From: JBJHDF01 sp050486405
GTDB taxonomy: Bacteria; Pseudomonadota; Gammaproteobacteria; Pseudomonadales; Cellvibrionaceae
Reading direction: 5' to 3'
Length of the DNA: 64,000 bases
Assembly: GCA_050486405.1 (NCBI GenBank)
Contig: JBJHDF010000009.1
Span: 68,681-132,680, forward strand
Part shown: positions 35,460 to 46,143 of the stretch, in pieces
Layout of the letters: every line of letters begins with the position of its first letter
Position numbering within the stretch: position 1 is the first letter of the stretch
Translations under genes and position numbers: made by a program
The notes under the pieces: generated by a model
Told to the model about the DNA's origin: nothing
The model's database searches: none
What the model saw: only the letters and a program-made list of their open reading frames with translations

Positions 35460-38303
35460 CTATTTCAGTGTCAGCGCCTCATCGATAAAGCGCTTTTGTT
35501 CTTCCAGGTGCACGGACAGATAGCCCGACGCGGGCGCCGCTGACGGGTCCCGCCCGATATAGCCCAGATACAGTTTCGGATCGTGATCGTAGACCACTCG
35601 ACGAATATGGTGCTGACTGCTGTACCAGGCGCCCTGGTTCATGGGTTCTTCCTGACACCAGAAAATATCCTTCAGGTTCTTGAAAAAAGACAGCGCGTGC
35701 TGGAGTTCTTCTTCCGGGAAGGGATACAGCTGCTCCAGCCTGATCAGAGCAATATTGTCGATCTCCCGCGCCATCCGCTCTTCGAGTAGATGGTAGTACA
35801 CCTTGCCACTGCAAATAATGGCGCGTTGCACCTTGTCTGGATCCAGGTCTTCCTCACCGATCACATTGTGGAAGCTGCCCCGCGCCAGATCTTCCAGACT
35901 GGAAGTGGCCAACTTGTGACGCAAAATCCACTTTGGACTCATCACCACCAGCGGTCGCCGCATGGGACGAATGGCCTGGCGGCGCAGCATATGAAAAACC
36001 TGCGCCGGCGTGGTGGGAATGCAGACCTGAATGTTGTGCTCGGCACACAACTGCATAAAGCGCTCCAGCCGGGCCGAAGAATGCTCAGGCCCCTGCCCTT
36101 CATAACCGTGGGGCAACAGCATGGTAAGACCACAGAGGCGACCCCACTTGTGCTCGCCACTGGTGATGAACTGGTCGATTACCACCTGGGCACCGTTGGC
36201 AAAGTCACCAAACTGGGCTTCCCAAATGACCAGCCCGTTTGGCGCAGTGGTGGCGTAGCCGTATTCAAACGCCAGCACAGCCTCTTCCGACAGCAGCGAG
36301 TCGTACAGTTCAAACTGCGGCTGGTCTTCCCGCAGGTGTTTCATCGGCACGTAGACAGAGCCGTCTTTCTGGTTGTGAATGACCGCGTGCCGGTGCGAGA
36401 AGGTACCCCGACCCACATCCTGGCCGGTGAGTCGTATACTGTAACCCTGTTCCAGCAAAGTGGCGTAGGCCAGAGTCTCGGCCATGCCCCAGTTAATGGG
36501 CAGGGCGCCACCGGCCATCTTGCGCCGGTCGTCATAGATCTTGGCCACCTGTTTCTGCACCACAACGCCGTCCGGCACTTCGCACATTCTGTGCGCCACT
36601 GCCTGCAGATCCTTCAACTCGTAACCGGTATAACCGGAAGCCCACCAGTCGTGGCCGATGTAGGGCGACCAGTCGACAAACAGTGAACGATCCGGCTCGG
36701 AAACCAGACCGCTGGCAACACTTTCCCCGCGATCCAGTGCCGCGCGGTAGTTGGTGGCCATTTCCTCAGCCTCTTCGGCGCTGACAATACCCGCCGCAAT
36801 CAGCTTCTCGGCATACAGCTCCCGGGTGGGCTTGTGATTGCGAATGGCCTGATACATCAACGGCTGAGTGGCAGAAGGATCGTCCGCTTCGTTGTGGCCA
36901 CGGCGACGATAGCAGACCAGATCGATCACAACATCTTTGTGGAACTGGTAGCGGTAGTCCATGGCCAATTGCGCCACAAACAGCACGGCATCCGGGTCGT
37001 CACCATTGACATGAAAAATGGGCGCTTCCACCATCTTGGCCGTGTCGGTGCAGTATTCGGTGGAGCGGGCATCTTCCGGATTGCTGGTGGTAAAGCCCAC
37101 CTGGTTGTTGATCACCAGATGCACAGTACCACCGGTGCGGAAACCCCGGGTCTGGGACATCTGGAAGGTTTCCATAACCACACCCTGACCGGCAAAGGCC
37201 GCATCGCCGTGCACCACAATCGGCACCACTCGGTCACCGCTCTTGTCTTCACGGCGATCCTGGCGGGCGCGCACCGAGCCCTCTACCACCGGAGAGACGA
37301 TCTCCAGGTGTGAGGGGTTGAAGGCCATGGCCATGTGTAATTCACCGCCGGGAGTCATGATATTGGAAGAGAACCCCTGGTGATACTTCACATCACCGGA
37401 GGTATCTACCAAGCGTTTGGTCCCTTCGAACTCGCCAAACAGCTCCGCCGGGCTCTTGCCGAAAACATTGACCAGGGTGTTCAACCGACCCCGGTGGGCC
37501 ATACCCAGAACAATCTCCTTGGCGCCATAACCACCGGCGCGTTTGACCAAAGCATCCACCAGCGGAATAAAGCTTTCACCCCCTTCCAAGCCAAAGCGTT
37601 TGGTACCCGGATACTTGCTGTCCAGATGACGCTCCAGCCCGTCGGCGGCCGTCAGGCGCTCCAGTACCGTCAGGCGCTGCTCGGCGCTGAAGTCGGGATT
37701 CGAGCGCACGCTTTCCAGCCGCTGCTGCAACCATTGCTTCTCGGCCAGGTTGGTGATGTGCATGATTTCCGGGCCTACATGGCCGCAGTAGGTCTGCTCC
37801 AGCGCGTCGATAATGTCCCGCAGCGAGGCTTCTTCCCGACCGATATACAGGGGGCCGGCCTGAAAAACCGTGTCCATATCCGCCGCAGTCAAGCCGTGGT
37901 AGGCCGGGTCGAGATCGGGTACCGGCTCGCGCTGCATCAACGACAGAGGATCCAGCTCCGCTTTCTGGTGACCGCGAAAGCGGTAGGAACTGATGAGCTG
38001 CAGCACTTTGACCTGCTTGCGCTCGTGCTCAATACTGACCGAACCAGCGCTGCTGGCGGTGGCAGCAGAATAGCGGGGGCGGGTACGCGCCAATTTCTCG
38101 AACTGGGCGCGAATCACCGAATGAGGCGTATCCTGGGTAACTACGCCGTTGACGCGGGGCAATTGGTCAAAGTAGCTGCGCCACTGCTCGGGCACCCCGT
38201 TGGGGTCATGCAGATACTGATCGTAGAGGTCTTCGACATAAGAGGCGTTCCCACCGGAGATGTGGGACGTCTGCCATAGCCGCTCCATAGTGCTGTCTTG
38301 CAT
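35460..38303 (-). CDS. sucA: 2-oxoglutarate dehydrogenase E1
   Basis: A 947-residue thiamine-diphosphate enzyme from ATG 38303 (MQDSTMERLWQTSHISGGN), preceded by an AGGTGG ribosome site; upstream in-frame codons are not needed. Visible features: the N-terminal EYLYDQYL-like segment typical of OdhA/SucA, VLGMAHRGRLNTLVNVFGK, the ThDP-binding GDAAFAGQGVVMET and the pyrimidine-domain VIWEAQFGDFANGAQVV. It decarboxylates 2-oxoglutarate and succinylates the lipoyl group of SucB. It lies 140 bp after sdhB. Confidence 0.96.
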   Translation of the reverse strand: MQDSTMERLWQTSHISGGNASYVEDLYDQYLHDPNGVPEQWRSYFDQLPRVNGVVTQDTPHSVIRAQFEKLARTRPRYSAATASSAGSVSIEHERKQVKVLQLISSYRFRGHQKAELDPLSLMQREPVPDLDPAYHGLTAADMDTVFQAGPLYIGREEASLRDIIDALEQTYCGHVGPEIMHITNLAEKQWLQQRLESVRSNPDFSAEQRLTVLERLTAADGLERHLDSKYPGTKRFGLEGGESFIPLVDALVKRAGGYGAKEIVLGMAHRGRLNTLVNVFGKSPAELFGEFEGTKRLVDTSGDVKYHQGFSSNIMTPGGELHMAMAFNPSHLEIVSPVVEGSVRARQDRREDKSGDRVVPIVVHGDAAFAGQGVVMETFQMSQTRGFRTGGTVHLVINNQVGFTTSNPEDARSTEYCTDTAKMVEAPIFHVNGDDPDAVLFVAQLAMDYRYQFHKDVVIDLVCYRRRGHNEADDPSATQPLMYQAIRNHKPTRELYAEKLIAAGIVSAEEAEEMATNYRAALDRGESVASGLVSEPDRSLFVDWSPYIGHDWWASGYTGYELKDLQAVAHRMCEVPDGVVVQKQVAKIYDDRRKMAGGALPINWGMAETLAYATLLEQGYSIRLTGQDVGRGTFSHRHAVIHNQKDGSVYVPMKHLREDQPQFELYDSLLSEEAVLAFEYGYATTAPNGLVIWEAQFGDFANGAQVVIDQFITSGEHKWGRLCGLTMLLPHGYEGQGPEHSSARLERFMQLCAEHNIQVCIPTTPAQVFHMLRRQAIRPMRRPLVVMSPKWILRHKLATSSLEDLARGSFHNVIGEEDLDPDKVQRAIICSGKVYYHLLEERMAREIDNIALIRLEQLYPFPEEELQHALSFFKNLKDIFWCQEEPMNQGAWYSSQHHIRRVVYDHDPKLYLGYIGRDPSAAPASGYLSVHLEEQKRFIDEALTLK

Positions 38304-38443
38304 TGTGCATCCACCTGTTAGCAACCAATACGCCCGCCGCTTGTGGCCGCGGGCGCCGCTGATGCGATGACTTTTAAAGAAATGCGCCGTACCGACTGGC
38401 GGACGACGCATTCCCCTCTTTCCCTTGGCGACCCACTGTTAGA

Positions 38444-39148
38444 TCAGGTGGCTCGCTGCAGTAACATATTGCGTATGTGGCCAATCGCCCGGGTGGGGTT
38501 CAACCCCTTGGGACACACGGCCACACAATTCTGGATGCCGTGACAGCGAAACACGCTGAAAGGGTCATCCAGCCTGGACAGACGCTGATCCGTGGCAGTA
38601 TCACGACTGTCCGCCAGAAAACGATAGGCCTGCAACAGGCCCGCCGGACCGATGAACTTGTCCGGGTTCCACCAGAAGGACGGACAACTGGTGGAACAGC
38701 AGGCGCAGAGTATGCACTCGTACAGACCATCCAGTTTAGCTCTATCTTCGGGCGACTGCAGCCGCTCAATGGCCGGTGCAGGAGTATTATTCTGCAAAAA
38801 GGGCTCAATTTTGCGGTACTGCTCATAAAACTGGCTCAGATCCACCACCAGATCGCGAATCACCGGCATGCCCGGCAGAGGCCGCAACACCAGTTTGTTG
38901 CGCTTGACGCACGCCGACAGCGGCGTGATACAGGCCAGCCCGTTGCGACCGTTGATGTTCATGCCATCGGAGCCACAGACGCCCTCGCGGCAGGAGCGAC
39001 GATAGGACAGGGTTTGATCCTGCACCTTGAGCATTTCCAGCACATCCAACACCATCAGATCCTTGCCGCCGGTATCCAGCTCGTAGCTCTTCATGTAAGG
39101 CGCCTTGTCCGTTTCCGGATTGTAGCGGTATATCTCGACTTTCAGCAT
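38444..39148 (-). CDS. sdhB: Succinate dehydrogenase iron-sulfur subunit
   Basis: A 234-residue protein with the [2Fe-2S] ligands in SCREGVCGSDGMNI, and the [4Fe-4S] and [3Fe-4S] ligands in CILCACCSTSCPSFWWN and CHGIQNCVAVCPKGLNP. It carries electrons from SdhA to quinone at the membrane anchor. It follows sdhA by 18 bp. Confidence 0.96.
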   Translation of the reverse strand: MLKVEIYRYNPETDKAPYMKSYELDTGGKDLMVLDVLEMLKVQDQTLSYRRSCREGVCGSDGMNINGRNGLACITPLSACVKRNKLVLRPLPGMPVIRDLVVDLSQFYEQYRKIEPFLQNNTPAPAIERLQSPEDRAKLDGLYECILCACCSTSCPSFWWNPDKFIGPAGLLQAYRFLADSRDTATDQRLSRLDDPFSVFRCHGIQNCVAVCPKGLNPTRAIGHIRNMLLQRAT

Positions 39149-39166
39149 CTTTGTCGCCTCACCAGA

Positions 39167-40933
39167 TCAGTAGCTGCGAACCATGGGTTCGAAGGATTCC
39201 ATGGTTCGCGGCGCGAAGTTCACCTCGCGCTTGTCCACCCGTTTGTCACCGGGGAAATAAAGCGAATGACACAGCCAGTTCTTATCGTCCCGATCCTCGT
39301 AGTCCTCCCGGGCGTGGGCACCCCGGGATTCGGTGCGGGCGTTGGCGGCAATGGCGGTGGCCTCGGCTACTTCCAGCAGATTTTGTAGCTCCAGCGCCTC
39401 GATACGGGCAGTATTGAAGGCGCTGCTCTTGTCGCTCAGACTCACCCGGGCAATACGCTCACGCAGCGCGCTCAGTTTTTCTATCCCCTCCGTCATAAAC
39501 TCGCCCTTGCGGAACACGCCAAAATGGTTCTGCATGACATTCTGCAGTTCCTTGCGCAGTGCCGGGGTGGTTTCGCCGTCGGCAGGCGAATCGTTGAGGC
39601 GATTGAGGCGGGCCATGGCCACTTCCAGATCCGAAGCACTAGCCTCGCGCAGCTCGCTGCCCTCGCGCAGAGTCTTTTCGATATGCAGACCGGCAGCTCG
39701 GCCGAAGACCACCAGGTCGAGCAACGAGTTGCCGCCCAGGCGGTTGGCGCCGTGCACCGACACGCAGGCCACCTCGCCGCAGGCGTAGAAACCCTCCACC
39801 ACCTTGTCCTTGCCCTTGGCGTCGCGGGTCAGCACCTGCCCCTGAATATTGGTGGGAATGCCACCCATCATATAGTGGCAGGTGGGCACCACCGGAATGG
39901 GTTCCTTAACCGGATCCACATGGGCGAAGGTGCGCGACAGTTCACAAATACCCGGCAGACGGCTGTTCAACACTTCTTCGCCCAGGTGATCGAGCTTGAG
40001 CAGCACATGATCGCCATTGGGGCCGCAGCCGCGACCGTCGAGAATCTCCAGCACCATGGAGCGGGCCACAACATCGCGACCGGCCAGATCCTTGGCATTG
40101 GGTGCGTAGCGCTCCATAAAGCGCTCGCCGTCCTTGTTGATCAGATAACCGCCCTCACCGCGACAACCTTCGGTCACCAGGGTGCCAGCGCCATAGATGC
40201 CGGTGGGGTGAAACTGCCACATCTCGATATCCTGCACCGGCAGGCCGGCACGCAGGGCCATACCGACACCGTCGCCAGTGTTGATATGGGCATTGGTGGT
40301 GGAGGCGTAGATGCGCCCGGCACCGCCGGTGGCAAACACCGTGGCGCGCGACTTGATGTAAACCACCTCGCCATCTTCGATATTGATGGCCACCACACCC
40401 ACCACGGCGCCGTCCTGGTTCCGGACCAGATCCACGGCGAACCACTCATTGAGGAAGGTGGTGTTGTTCTTGATATTGCCCTGATAAAGGGTGTGCAGCA
40501 GCGCGTGGCCGGTGCGGTCGGCCGCCGCGCAGGTGCGCGCCGCCTGGCCGCCACGACCAAAGTCCTTGGACTGGCCACCGAAGGGCCGCTGGTAGATGCG
40601 GCCATTCTCGGTGCGCGAGAACGGCAGGCCCATATGCTCCAGTTCGAACACCGCCTCCGGACCCACCGAACACATATACTCGATGGCCTCCTGGTCGCCG
40701 ATATAGTCGGAACCCTTGACGGTGTCGTACATGTGCCAGCGCCAGTCGTCCTGGGGGTCGGCACTGGCGATGGCACAGGTAATACCGCCCTGGGCGGACA
40801 CCGTATGGGAGCGGGTGGGAAACACCTTGGTCACCACCGCCGTCTTATAGCCGGAACTGGCCATCTGCAGCGCCGCGCGCATACCGGCGCCGCCACCGCC
40901 CACCACTATGGCATCAAAGGAAATCGTGCGCAT
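39167..40933 (-). CDS. sdhA: Succinate dehydrogenase flavoprotein subunit
   Basis: A 588-residue FAD protein: dinucleotide motif VVGGGGAGMRAALQMA, the covalent-FAD histidine in TRSHTVSAQGG, and HANRLGGNSLLDLVVFGR near the active site. It oxidises succinate to fumarate on the cytoplasmic face of the inner membrane. It starts 3 nt after the sdhD stop. Confidence 0.96.
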   Translation of the reverse strand: MRTISFDAIVVGGGGAGMRAALQMASSGYKTAVVTKVFPTRSHTVSAQGGITCAIASADPQDDWRWHMYDTVKGSDYIGDQEAIEYMCSVGPEAVFELEHMGLPFSRTENGRIYQRPFGGQSKDFGRGGQAARTCAAADRTGHALLHTLYQGNIKNNTTFLNEWFAVDLVRNQDGAVVGVVAINIEDGEVVYIKSRATVFATGGAGRIYASTTNAHINTGDGVGMALRAGLPVQDIEMWQFHPTGIYGAGTLVTEGCRGEGGYLINKDGERFMERYAPNAKDLAGRDVVARSMVLEILDGRGCGPNGDHVLLKLDHLGEEVLNSRLPGICELSRTFAHVDPVKEPIPVVPTCHYMMGGIPTNIQGQVLTRDAKGKDKVVEGFYACGEVACVSVHGANRLGGNSLLDLVVFGRAAGLHIEKTLREGSELREASASDLEVAMARLNRLNDSPADGETTPALRKELQNVMQNHFGVFRKGEFMTEGIEKLSALRERIARVSLSDKSSAFNTARIEALELQNLLEVAEATAIAANARTESRGAHAREDYEDRDDKNWLCHSLYFPGDKRVDKREVNFAPRTMESFEPMVRSY

Positions 40934-40936
40934 GGC

Positions 40937-41305
40937 TTACAGCCCCCAGATAATTTCGATGCCCCAGACCGTGTAGGTCAGGGCAACCAGCGCCAGAATC
41001 ACCTGGGCACAGATGCGCAGCACCGTGCCGGTGGCACCCAGGGCGCGCTCGGTCAGATAGTCGGTCAACACCGCCCAGAGCCCGATCCAGGCATGAGCGA
41101 TGATCGACAGCAGCGTAAGCAGGCTGAATACACGCATCCACAACTGCTGGTACAGCTCCTGCCACTGGGCGTAACCCAGATCCGGCATGTAGAGGATAAA
41201 GCCGACGATAAAGAAGAGATAAACGGTCATCACCAGTGCGGTGACCCGCTGGATCAACCAGTCGTAGACGCCGCTGCGCCCGAGGTTCGTTACCGACGTT
41301 ACCAT
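40937..41305 (-). CDS. sdhD: Succinate dehydrogenase membrane anchor SdhD
   Basis: A 122-residue protein with three membrane helices (LVMTVYLFFIVGFILYMP; LLTLLSIIAHAWIGLWAVL; ILALVALTYTVWGIEIIW). The His in IAHAWIG is the expected heme b ligand, followed by the Tyr of LTDYL near the quinone site. It overlaps sdhC by 7 bp. Confidence 0.9.
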   Translation of the reverse strand: MVTSVTNLGRSGVYDWLIQRVTALVMTVYLFFIVGFILYMPDLGYAQWQELYQQLWMRVFSLLTLLSIIAHAWIGLWAVLTDYLTERALGATGTVLRICAQVILALVALTYTVWGIEIIWGL

Positions 41306-41670
41306 AGCCAGACTCCAGCCAGTACGATCAACACAGCGGCTGCGATCAACACCAGCCAGGCTCCCAGACGGCCACCGCGCAGGCTCTCACCGATGCCACA
41401 GTCCATCAACAGATGGCGAATGCCAGCCACCACGTGATAAGCCAACGCCGCCAGCACAACCCAGACAACCAGTTGCCATATCGGTTGGTTGAGCAGCTGC
41501 TGCAGAGACACGAAACTCTCTTCCGATGCCAGACTCTTGTCCAGCAACCAGAGCAACACACCCGCTCCGGCGAACAGGAAAACACCGGAAATCCGATGCA
41601 GAATGGAAACTATGGCGGTGATGGGAAACTTGATGGTGGAGAGGCTGAGATTGACAGGTCTGTTGTTCAC
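41299..41670 (-). CDS. sdhC: Succinate dehydrogenase cytochrome b556 subunit SdhC
   Basis: A 123-residue protein with three membrane helices, the quinone-site SILHRISGVFLF and the heme-ligand region YHVVAGIRHLLMDCGIG. The start is GTG 41670 with GAGGTGA 9 nt upstream. First gene of the sdhCDAB-sucAB-lpd-sucCD cluster; a strong promoter lies about 100 bp upstream. Confidence 0.92.
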   Translation of the reverse strand: MNNRPVNLSLSTIKFPITAIVSILHRISGVFLFAGAGVLLWLLDKSLASEESFVSLQQLLNQPIWQLVVWVVLAALAYHVVAGIRHLLMDCGIGESLRGGRLGAWLVLIAAAVLIVLAGVWLW

Positions 41671-41767
41671 TGTTGACGATCACCTCGGGGCCGCTTGTCT
41701 TGGTTGATTGAGGACGGGCTCTGCGGCCCTTGACAAGCCGGGCGCCCGCCCCCGCAAGTCGCGCAGT

Positions 41768-41796
41768 ATTATAGGGATTGAGCCAATAAAAGACAA
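41768..41796 (-). promoter_or_regulatory. Sigma-70 promoter of the sdh-suc operon
   Basis: On the minus strand TTGTCT (41796-41791) and a perfect TATAAT (41773-41768) are spaced by 17 nt. This leaves a leader of about 90 nt before sdhC. On the plus side a TATAAT at 41952-41957 may serve gltA, with a weak -35. The rest of 41797-42157 holds no gene; it is a long GC-rich then AT-rich leader to gltA. Confidence 0.7.
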
Positions 41797-42157
41797 ACAA
41801 ATCAGGGCACTGGCAACCAACTCACTCTGGCTTTCTCCCCAGTTTGTCATCGGGATGGTGTACGCCCCCAAAATGGGCACAAAAATGCCCCAAAACGGCA
41901 CATTAAGCCACCTCTGCGTCCGGGTACTATCATCCTTGCGAGCATCTCATCTATAATGCCGGTCCGAGTTAAGACGCCGACGCCAGAATCGGCGCAGCCA
42001 GCTCAGAACAATCAATCCGAAGCCCCTTCCCGCTCTCCGCGGAGCCCAGATCCAGCGCGCAGCCCCGCTCGGGCAGCCAGCAGCGGCCAGAAGGCGCACT
42101 GATGGATGTAACTGATTGTTTTACAGTTGTTTATATTGTTTTTTACAGGAGTCCGAG

Positions 42158-43438
<1,281 letters not shown>

Positions 43439-43472
43439 AGACCCGGCTTTTATTAGTTTGGGTGCCAACGGC

Positions 43473-43576
43473 GGAGGTTGGCGCAGTGCTTCCGGGACTC
43501 GCCGTGAACCCATCCCTGGGGGCTCGAGCACAGCATCCCTGCTGCGCACGGTCCCGGAAGCACTACCCCAACCTCC
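43473..43576. repeat. Long imperfect palindrome downstream of gltA
   Basis: Arms of 26 bp (43473-43498 and 43551-43576) match at 24 positions and flank a 52-bp middle containing CCCATCCCTGGGGGCTCG. It can form a long hairpin in RNA and resembles intergenic palindromic repeats that are often multicopy in this group of bacteria. It could also stop transcription from gltA. Confidence 0.6.
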
Positions 43577-43639
43577 TTTAACATCGTCACTTCGAACCTT
43601 TAAAAAAGCTCAGTACTTGCCGGGATAAGGGATTGTGGG

Positions 43640-43772
43640 ACAGGGGTGTGAGGCCTTCGCGCGCGGGAAGCGCGTGCAGAGCTTACATGGACGACCCACA
43701 TGGATGCGGGAAGTGTCCCGAAGCGCCGGGAGCGCGTTGGGACCGTATTCACAGCGTGTCTCACACCCCTGT
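43640..43772. repeat. Second intergenic inverted repeat before the porin gene end
   Basis: Perfect 13-bp arms (ACAGGGGTGTGAG at 43640-43652 and its complement at 43760-43772) enclose 107 bp that is itself rich in short complementary GC blocks. Short ORFs on both strands here are by-products of this symmetry. The 386-bp gltA-porin gap consists largely of these two palindromic units. Confidence 0.55.
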
Positions 43773-43824
43773 ACCGCAAGCCCGTACTCACCTCCCTTAC
43801 GAAGCACCCCGCGTTGGCGCTACT

Positions 43825-45021
43825 TTAAAAAGTCGCTTCCGCCATCAGCCAGAGTTTTTTGGTGTCTGAGCCGAAATCATCCGCGCTGTAGTCCGCGTAC
43901 TTGAGCAGCAGATTCACCGGACCCACCCGGCGCGTCACCTGAAAGCCGATCTCGCTGCCGTAACTGGCGCTGCCCTCGTTCGCCGACAAATCATGATAGG
44001 CCAGCAGCAGGTTGAATCCCGCCACCTGAGAAGACAACTTCAGATACAGATCCTCCACACCCGCAGCCGGGGTATCCAGAAAACGATCCGTCCAGCCCTG
44101 GAAAGCATGCAGGGTCGCCAGCGGCGTCATAAAGCCCACCTCGCCATCATCGGAACCCAACACCTCATACCCCAGGGTCAGCGACACAGGCCCAAACTTC
44201 GCTGAACCCTCCGCCAGAAAATAATCCGCGCTGTAATCCAGCGGGCTGTCGCCGGCATCGCTCTGGGTCGCATACTCCAGCGTGTAGCCATAGTTCTCGG
44301 CAACTTTACCAACCCAGCGAAGACCAAACGTGTTGCTCGACAGTACCGGTGCGGATTCGTTGTCCAGCAGATAGGCGTAGCCGCTCAGCGCGCCCCAGGG
44401 CAAACCCGCGTAATTGACATTCAGCAGATGGCTGTCGTGGCGGTGATCGCCGATGGGATTGGCCTTGCCGAAAATGCGGTTGACGTTCTGCACATAGGCA
44501 TAATAAAACCGGGTATCCGCCAGACTGGTATTGGTGATGGAAAAGGCATCGTAAGTCTGCTCGTTCTGCCGCCAGCCAACGCCGCCGACGAAGCGCTGGT
44601 TATCCAGGATAATGCGCTGACGCCCCAGCTTAAAGACGGTATCGAAGTTCTGATAGGACAGCAGCGCCCGATTGACCTCCGTGTGCTCGGGATCTGGAAT
44701 AATCGCCGTGCCGGGATTATTGGAATCATTACCCGCAGTGCGGTAATCCACCTTATCCAGATCCCGCACATCATCAAATTCCAGCGTCAGGCCGAAGCCC
44801 GCAAAGTTACCCGATTGATAGGTCAGACGGGTGCGCAGCGTCAAAGCGTCCGAGTCTTCCAGCCCATCCCACTTCACCTGTTCATAGCGCAGACGAAAAT
44901 TCAGAGTAACATCACCCCCTGCCAGCGCCTCGGTTAATCCTGCGGTTTCCGCATGCGCATTGGCCAGCCAGAACGCGGCGGGCAACATCAGGCAAAGCGG
45001 AGCGATTCGGGTAGTCTTCAT
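43825..45021 (-). CDS. Outer-membrane barrel protein (alginate-export/porin-like)
   Basis: A 398-residue protein from ATG 45021, giving a signal peptide ending in ANAHA. The mature part shows alternating amphipathic strands throughout (FRLRYEQVKWDG; LTLRTRLTYQSG; FKLGRQRIILDNQRFVGGVGWRQNEQTYDAF) and ends in a terminal Phe (LMAEATF), the mark of outer-membrane barrels. The pattern resembles the alginate-export porin family, but the substrate is not predictable. A monocistronic gene. Confidence 0.75.
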   Translation of the reverse strand: MKTTRIAPLCLMLPAAFWLANAHAETAGLTEALAGGDVTLNFRLRYEQVKWDGLEDSDALTLRTRLTYQSGNFAGFGLTLEFDDVRDLDKVDYRTAGNDSNNPGTAIIPDPEHTEVNRALLSYQNFDTVFKLGRQRIILDNQRFVGGVGWRQNEQTYDAFSITNTSLADTRFYYAYVQNVNRIFGKANPIGDHRHDSHLLNVNYAGLPWGALSGYAYLLDNESAPVLSSNTFGLRWVGKVAENYGYTLEYATQSDAGDSPLDYSADYFLAEGSAKFGPVSLTLGYEVLGSDDGEVGFMTPLATLHAFQGWTDRFLDTPAAGVEDLYLKLSSQVAGFNLLLAYHDLSANEGSASYGSEIGFQVTRRVGPVNLLLKYADYSADDFGSDTKKLWLMAEATF

Positions 45022-45674
45022 AGCGTAATCTCCAAAGATAAACGGTCGGTTGGCATGGCCTTGCCAAAACCCGGCGCACAATCTTGAGGCAGGCTCAAAC
45101 AGGATACCGGGCACAGGACCCTGTCAACAAGCTGTAACAGAAACTCTGTGGCCGGGTATGGGCTAGAGCAAAGGCTGTGCCAGAGACTGACTCGAAGGCC
45201 GGCACTATCGCTTAACCCAAACAAAATCAATATGTTGGCACTTCTGACCGAGAAAGGAGAAGTACCTGACCATAGCTTCGCCTGCCCTTTGGTGGTGAGC
45301 CGAATTTATCGCCGCCCCACCATCAGTCACAAATCGCTGCGCCAGATGCGCGCTCAAGGTGCCGAACACAGGAGGCTGTGGATTTTCCGCGCACCAACAG
45401 GTCGCAAAGAAAAGCTGAACCCGGCACCCCTGAGAGTCCGTACGCAGATACCAAATCCGCAGCCAGACCCAACCGACCGAGGGCTACCTATACAAAAGCG
45501 GAAGTGCGACACAAGTACAAAATGAGACGGGAAAATTAGAAGATTTTGATTGCTAGTGGCCGTTTTATCCTATATATATAGCACCAGCCGGAACCACCCC
45601 TCGTTCAACCCTTGATTTCAAGGGGTTTTCGGTGGAAATTTGTCCCATTACAGTCAACAATGAAGGTATCAATT
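45022..45674. other. Long intergenic region before the HU-like gene
   Basis: No convincing gene in 650 bp; one 125-codon frame at 45148-45525 has no recognisable domain or good ribosome site. The right part becomes AT-rich (TATATATATAG near 45571-45582), with TTGATT at about 45547 as a possible -35, which may be the promoter of the following gene. Confidence 0.4.
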
Positions 45675-46085
45675 ATGGCCGCTCGAAAAACCACCGCCAA
45701 GAAGAAGCCCGTTGCCAAGAAGAAGGTGGCAGCCAAAAAAGCCCCCGCCGCGGCCCCCACCCGCACGGTCAAGGCCGTAGCCGAGCGCTACAACAAGACC
45801 CAGATCCTGACCCAGATCGCAGAGAACACCCAGTTGAGCAAGAAGCAGGTTCAGGCGGTGCTGGACGAGCTGTCCGCAGTGATCGAAGGTCATGTGAAAA
45901 AACGCGGCTGTGGTGAATTCGTCCTGCCCGGTCTGCTGAAAATCACCACCGTGAAGAAGCCCGCCACCAAGGCGCGCAAGGGCATCAACCCCTTCACCGG
46001 TGAAGAGACCATCTTCAAGGCCAAGCCCGCCTCCACCCAGGTGAAAGTGCGGCCGCTGAAAAAGCTCAAGGAAATGGCGCTGTAA
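45675..46085 (+). CDS. HU/IHF-family DNA-binding protein with Lys/Ala-rich tail
   Basis: A 136-residue protein from ATG 45675 (GAAGGT 8-13 nt upstream). The first about 30 residues are a Lys-Ala-Pro tail (KKKPVAKKKVAAKKAPAAAP), resembling histone H1 tails. The remainder is an HU-like fold (YNKTQILTQIAENTQLSKKQV; GEFVLPGLLKITTVKKPATKAR; RKGINPFTGEETIFKAKPA). It probably binds and compacts DNA in the nucleoid. Single gene. Confidence 0.85.
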   Translation: MAARKTTAKKKPVAKKKVAAKKAPAAAPTRTVKAVAERYNKTQILTQIAENTQLSKKQVQAVLDELSAVIEGHVKKRGCGEFVLPGLLKITTVKKPATKARKGINPFTGEETIFKAKPASTQVKVRPLKKLKEMAL

Positions 46086-46143
46086 GCAGGCGTCAAACCC
46101 GATTCCCTGCCGCCGCCGGCGCGCAGGGGATCACGCCCCGATT

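Noticed and set aside
39524..41437. A 637-codon frame antisense to sdhA, sdhD and sdhC
   Set aside because: A shadow of three well-identified genes; the His/Gly-rich translation is low in complexity.
43600..43904. Short ORFs on both strands between gltA and the porin gene
   Set aside because: They mirror each other across a palindromic repeat and lack coding features.
45148..45525. A 125-codon frame in the long gap before the HU-like gene
   Set aside because: No domain, Arg/Pro-rich shadow-like composition, no good ribosome site. It may be real, but nothing supports it.
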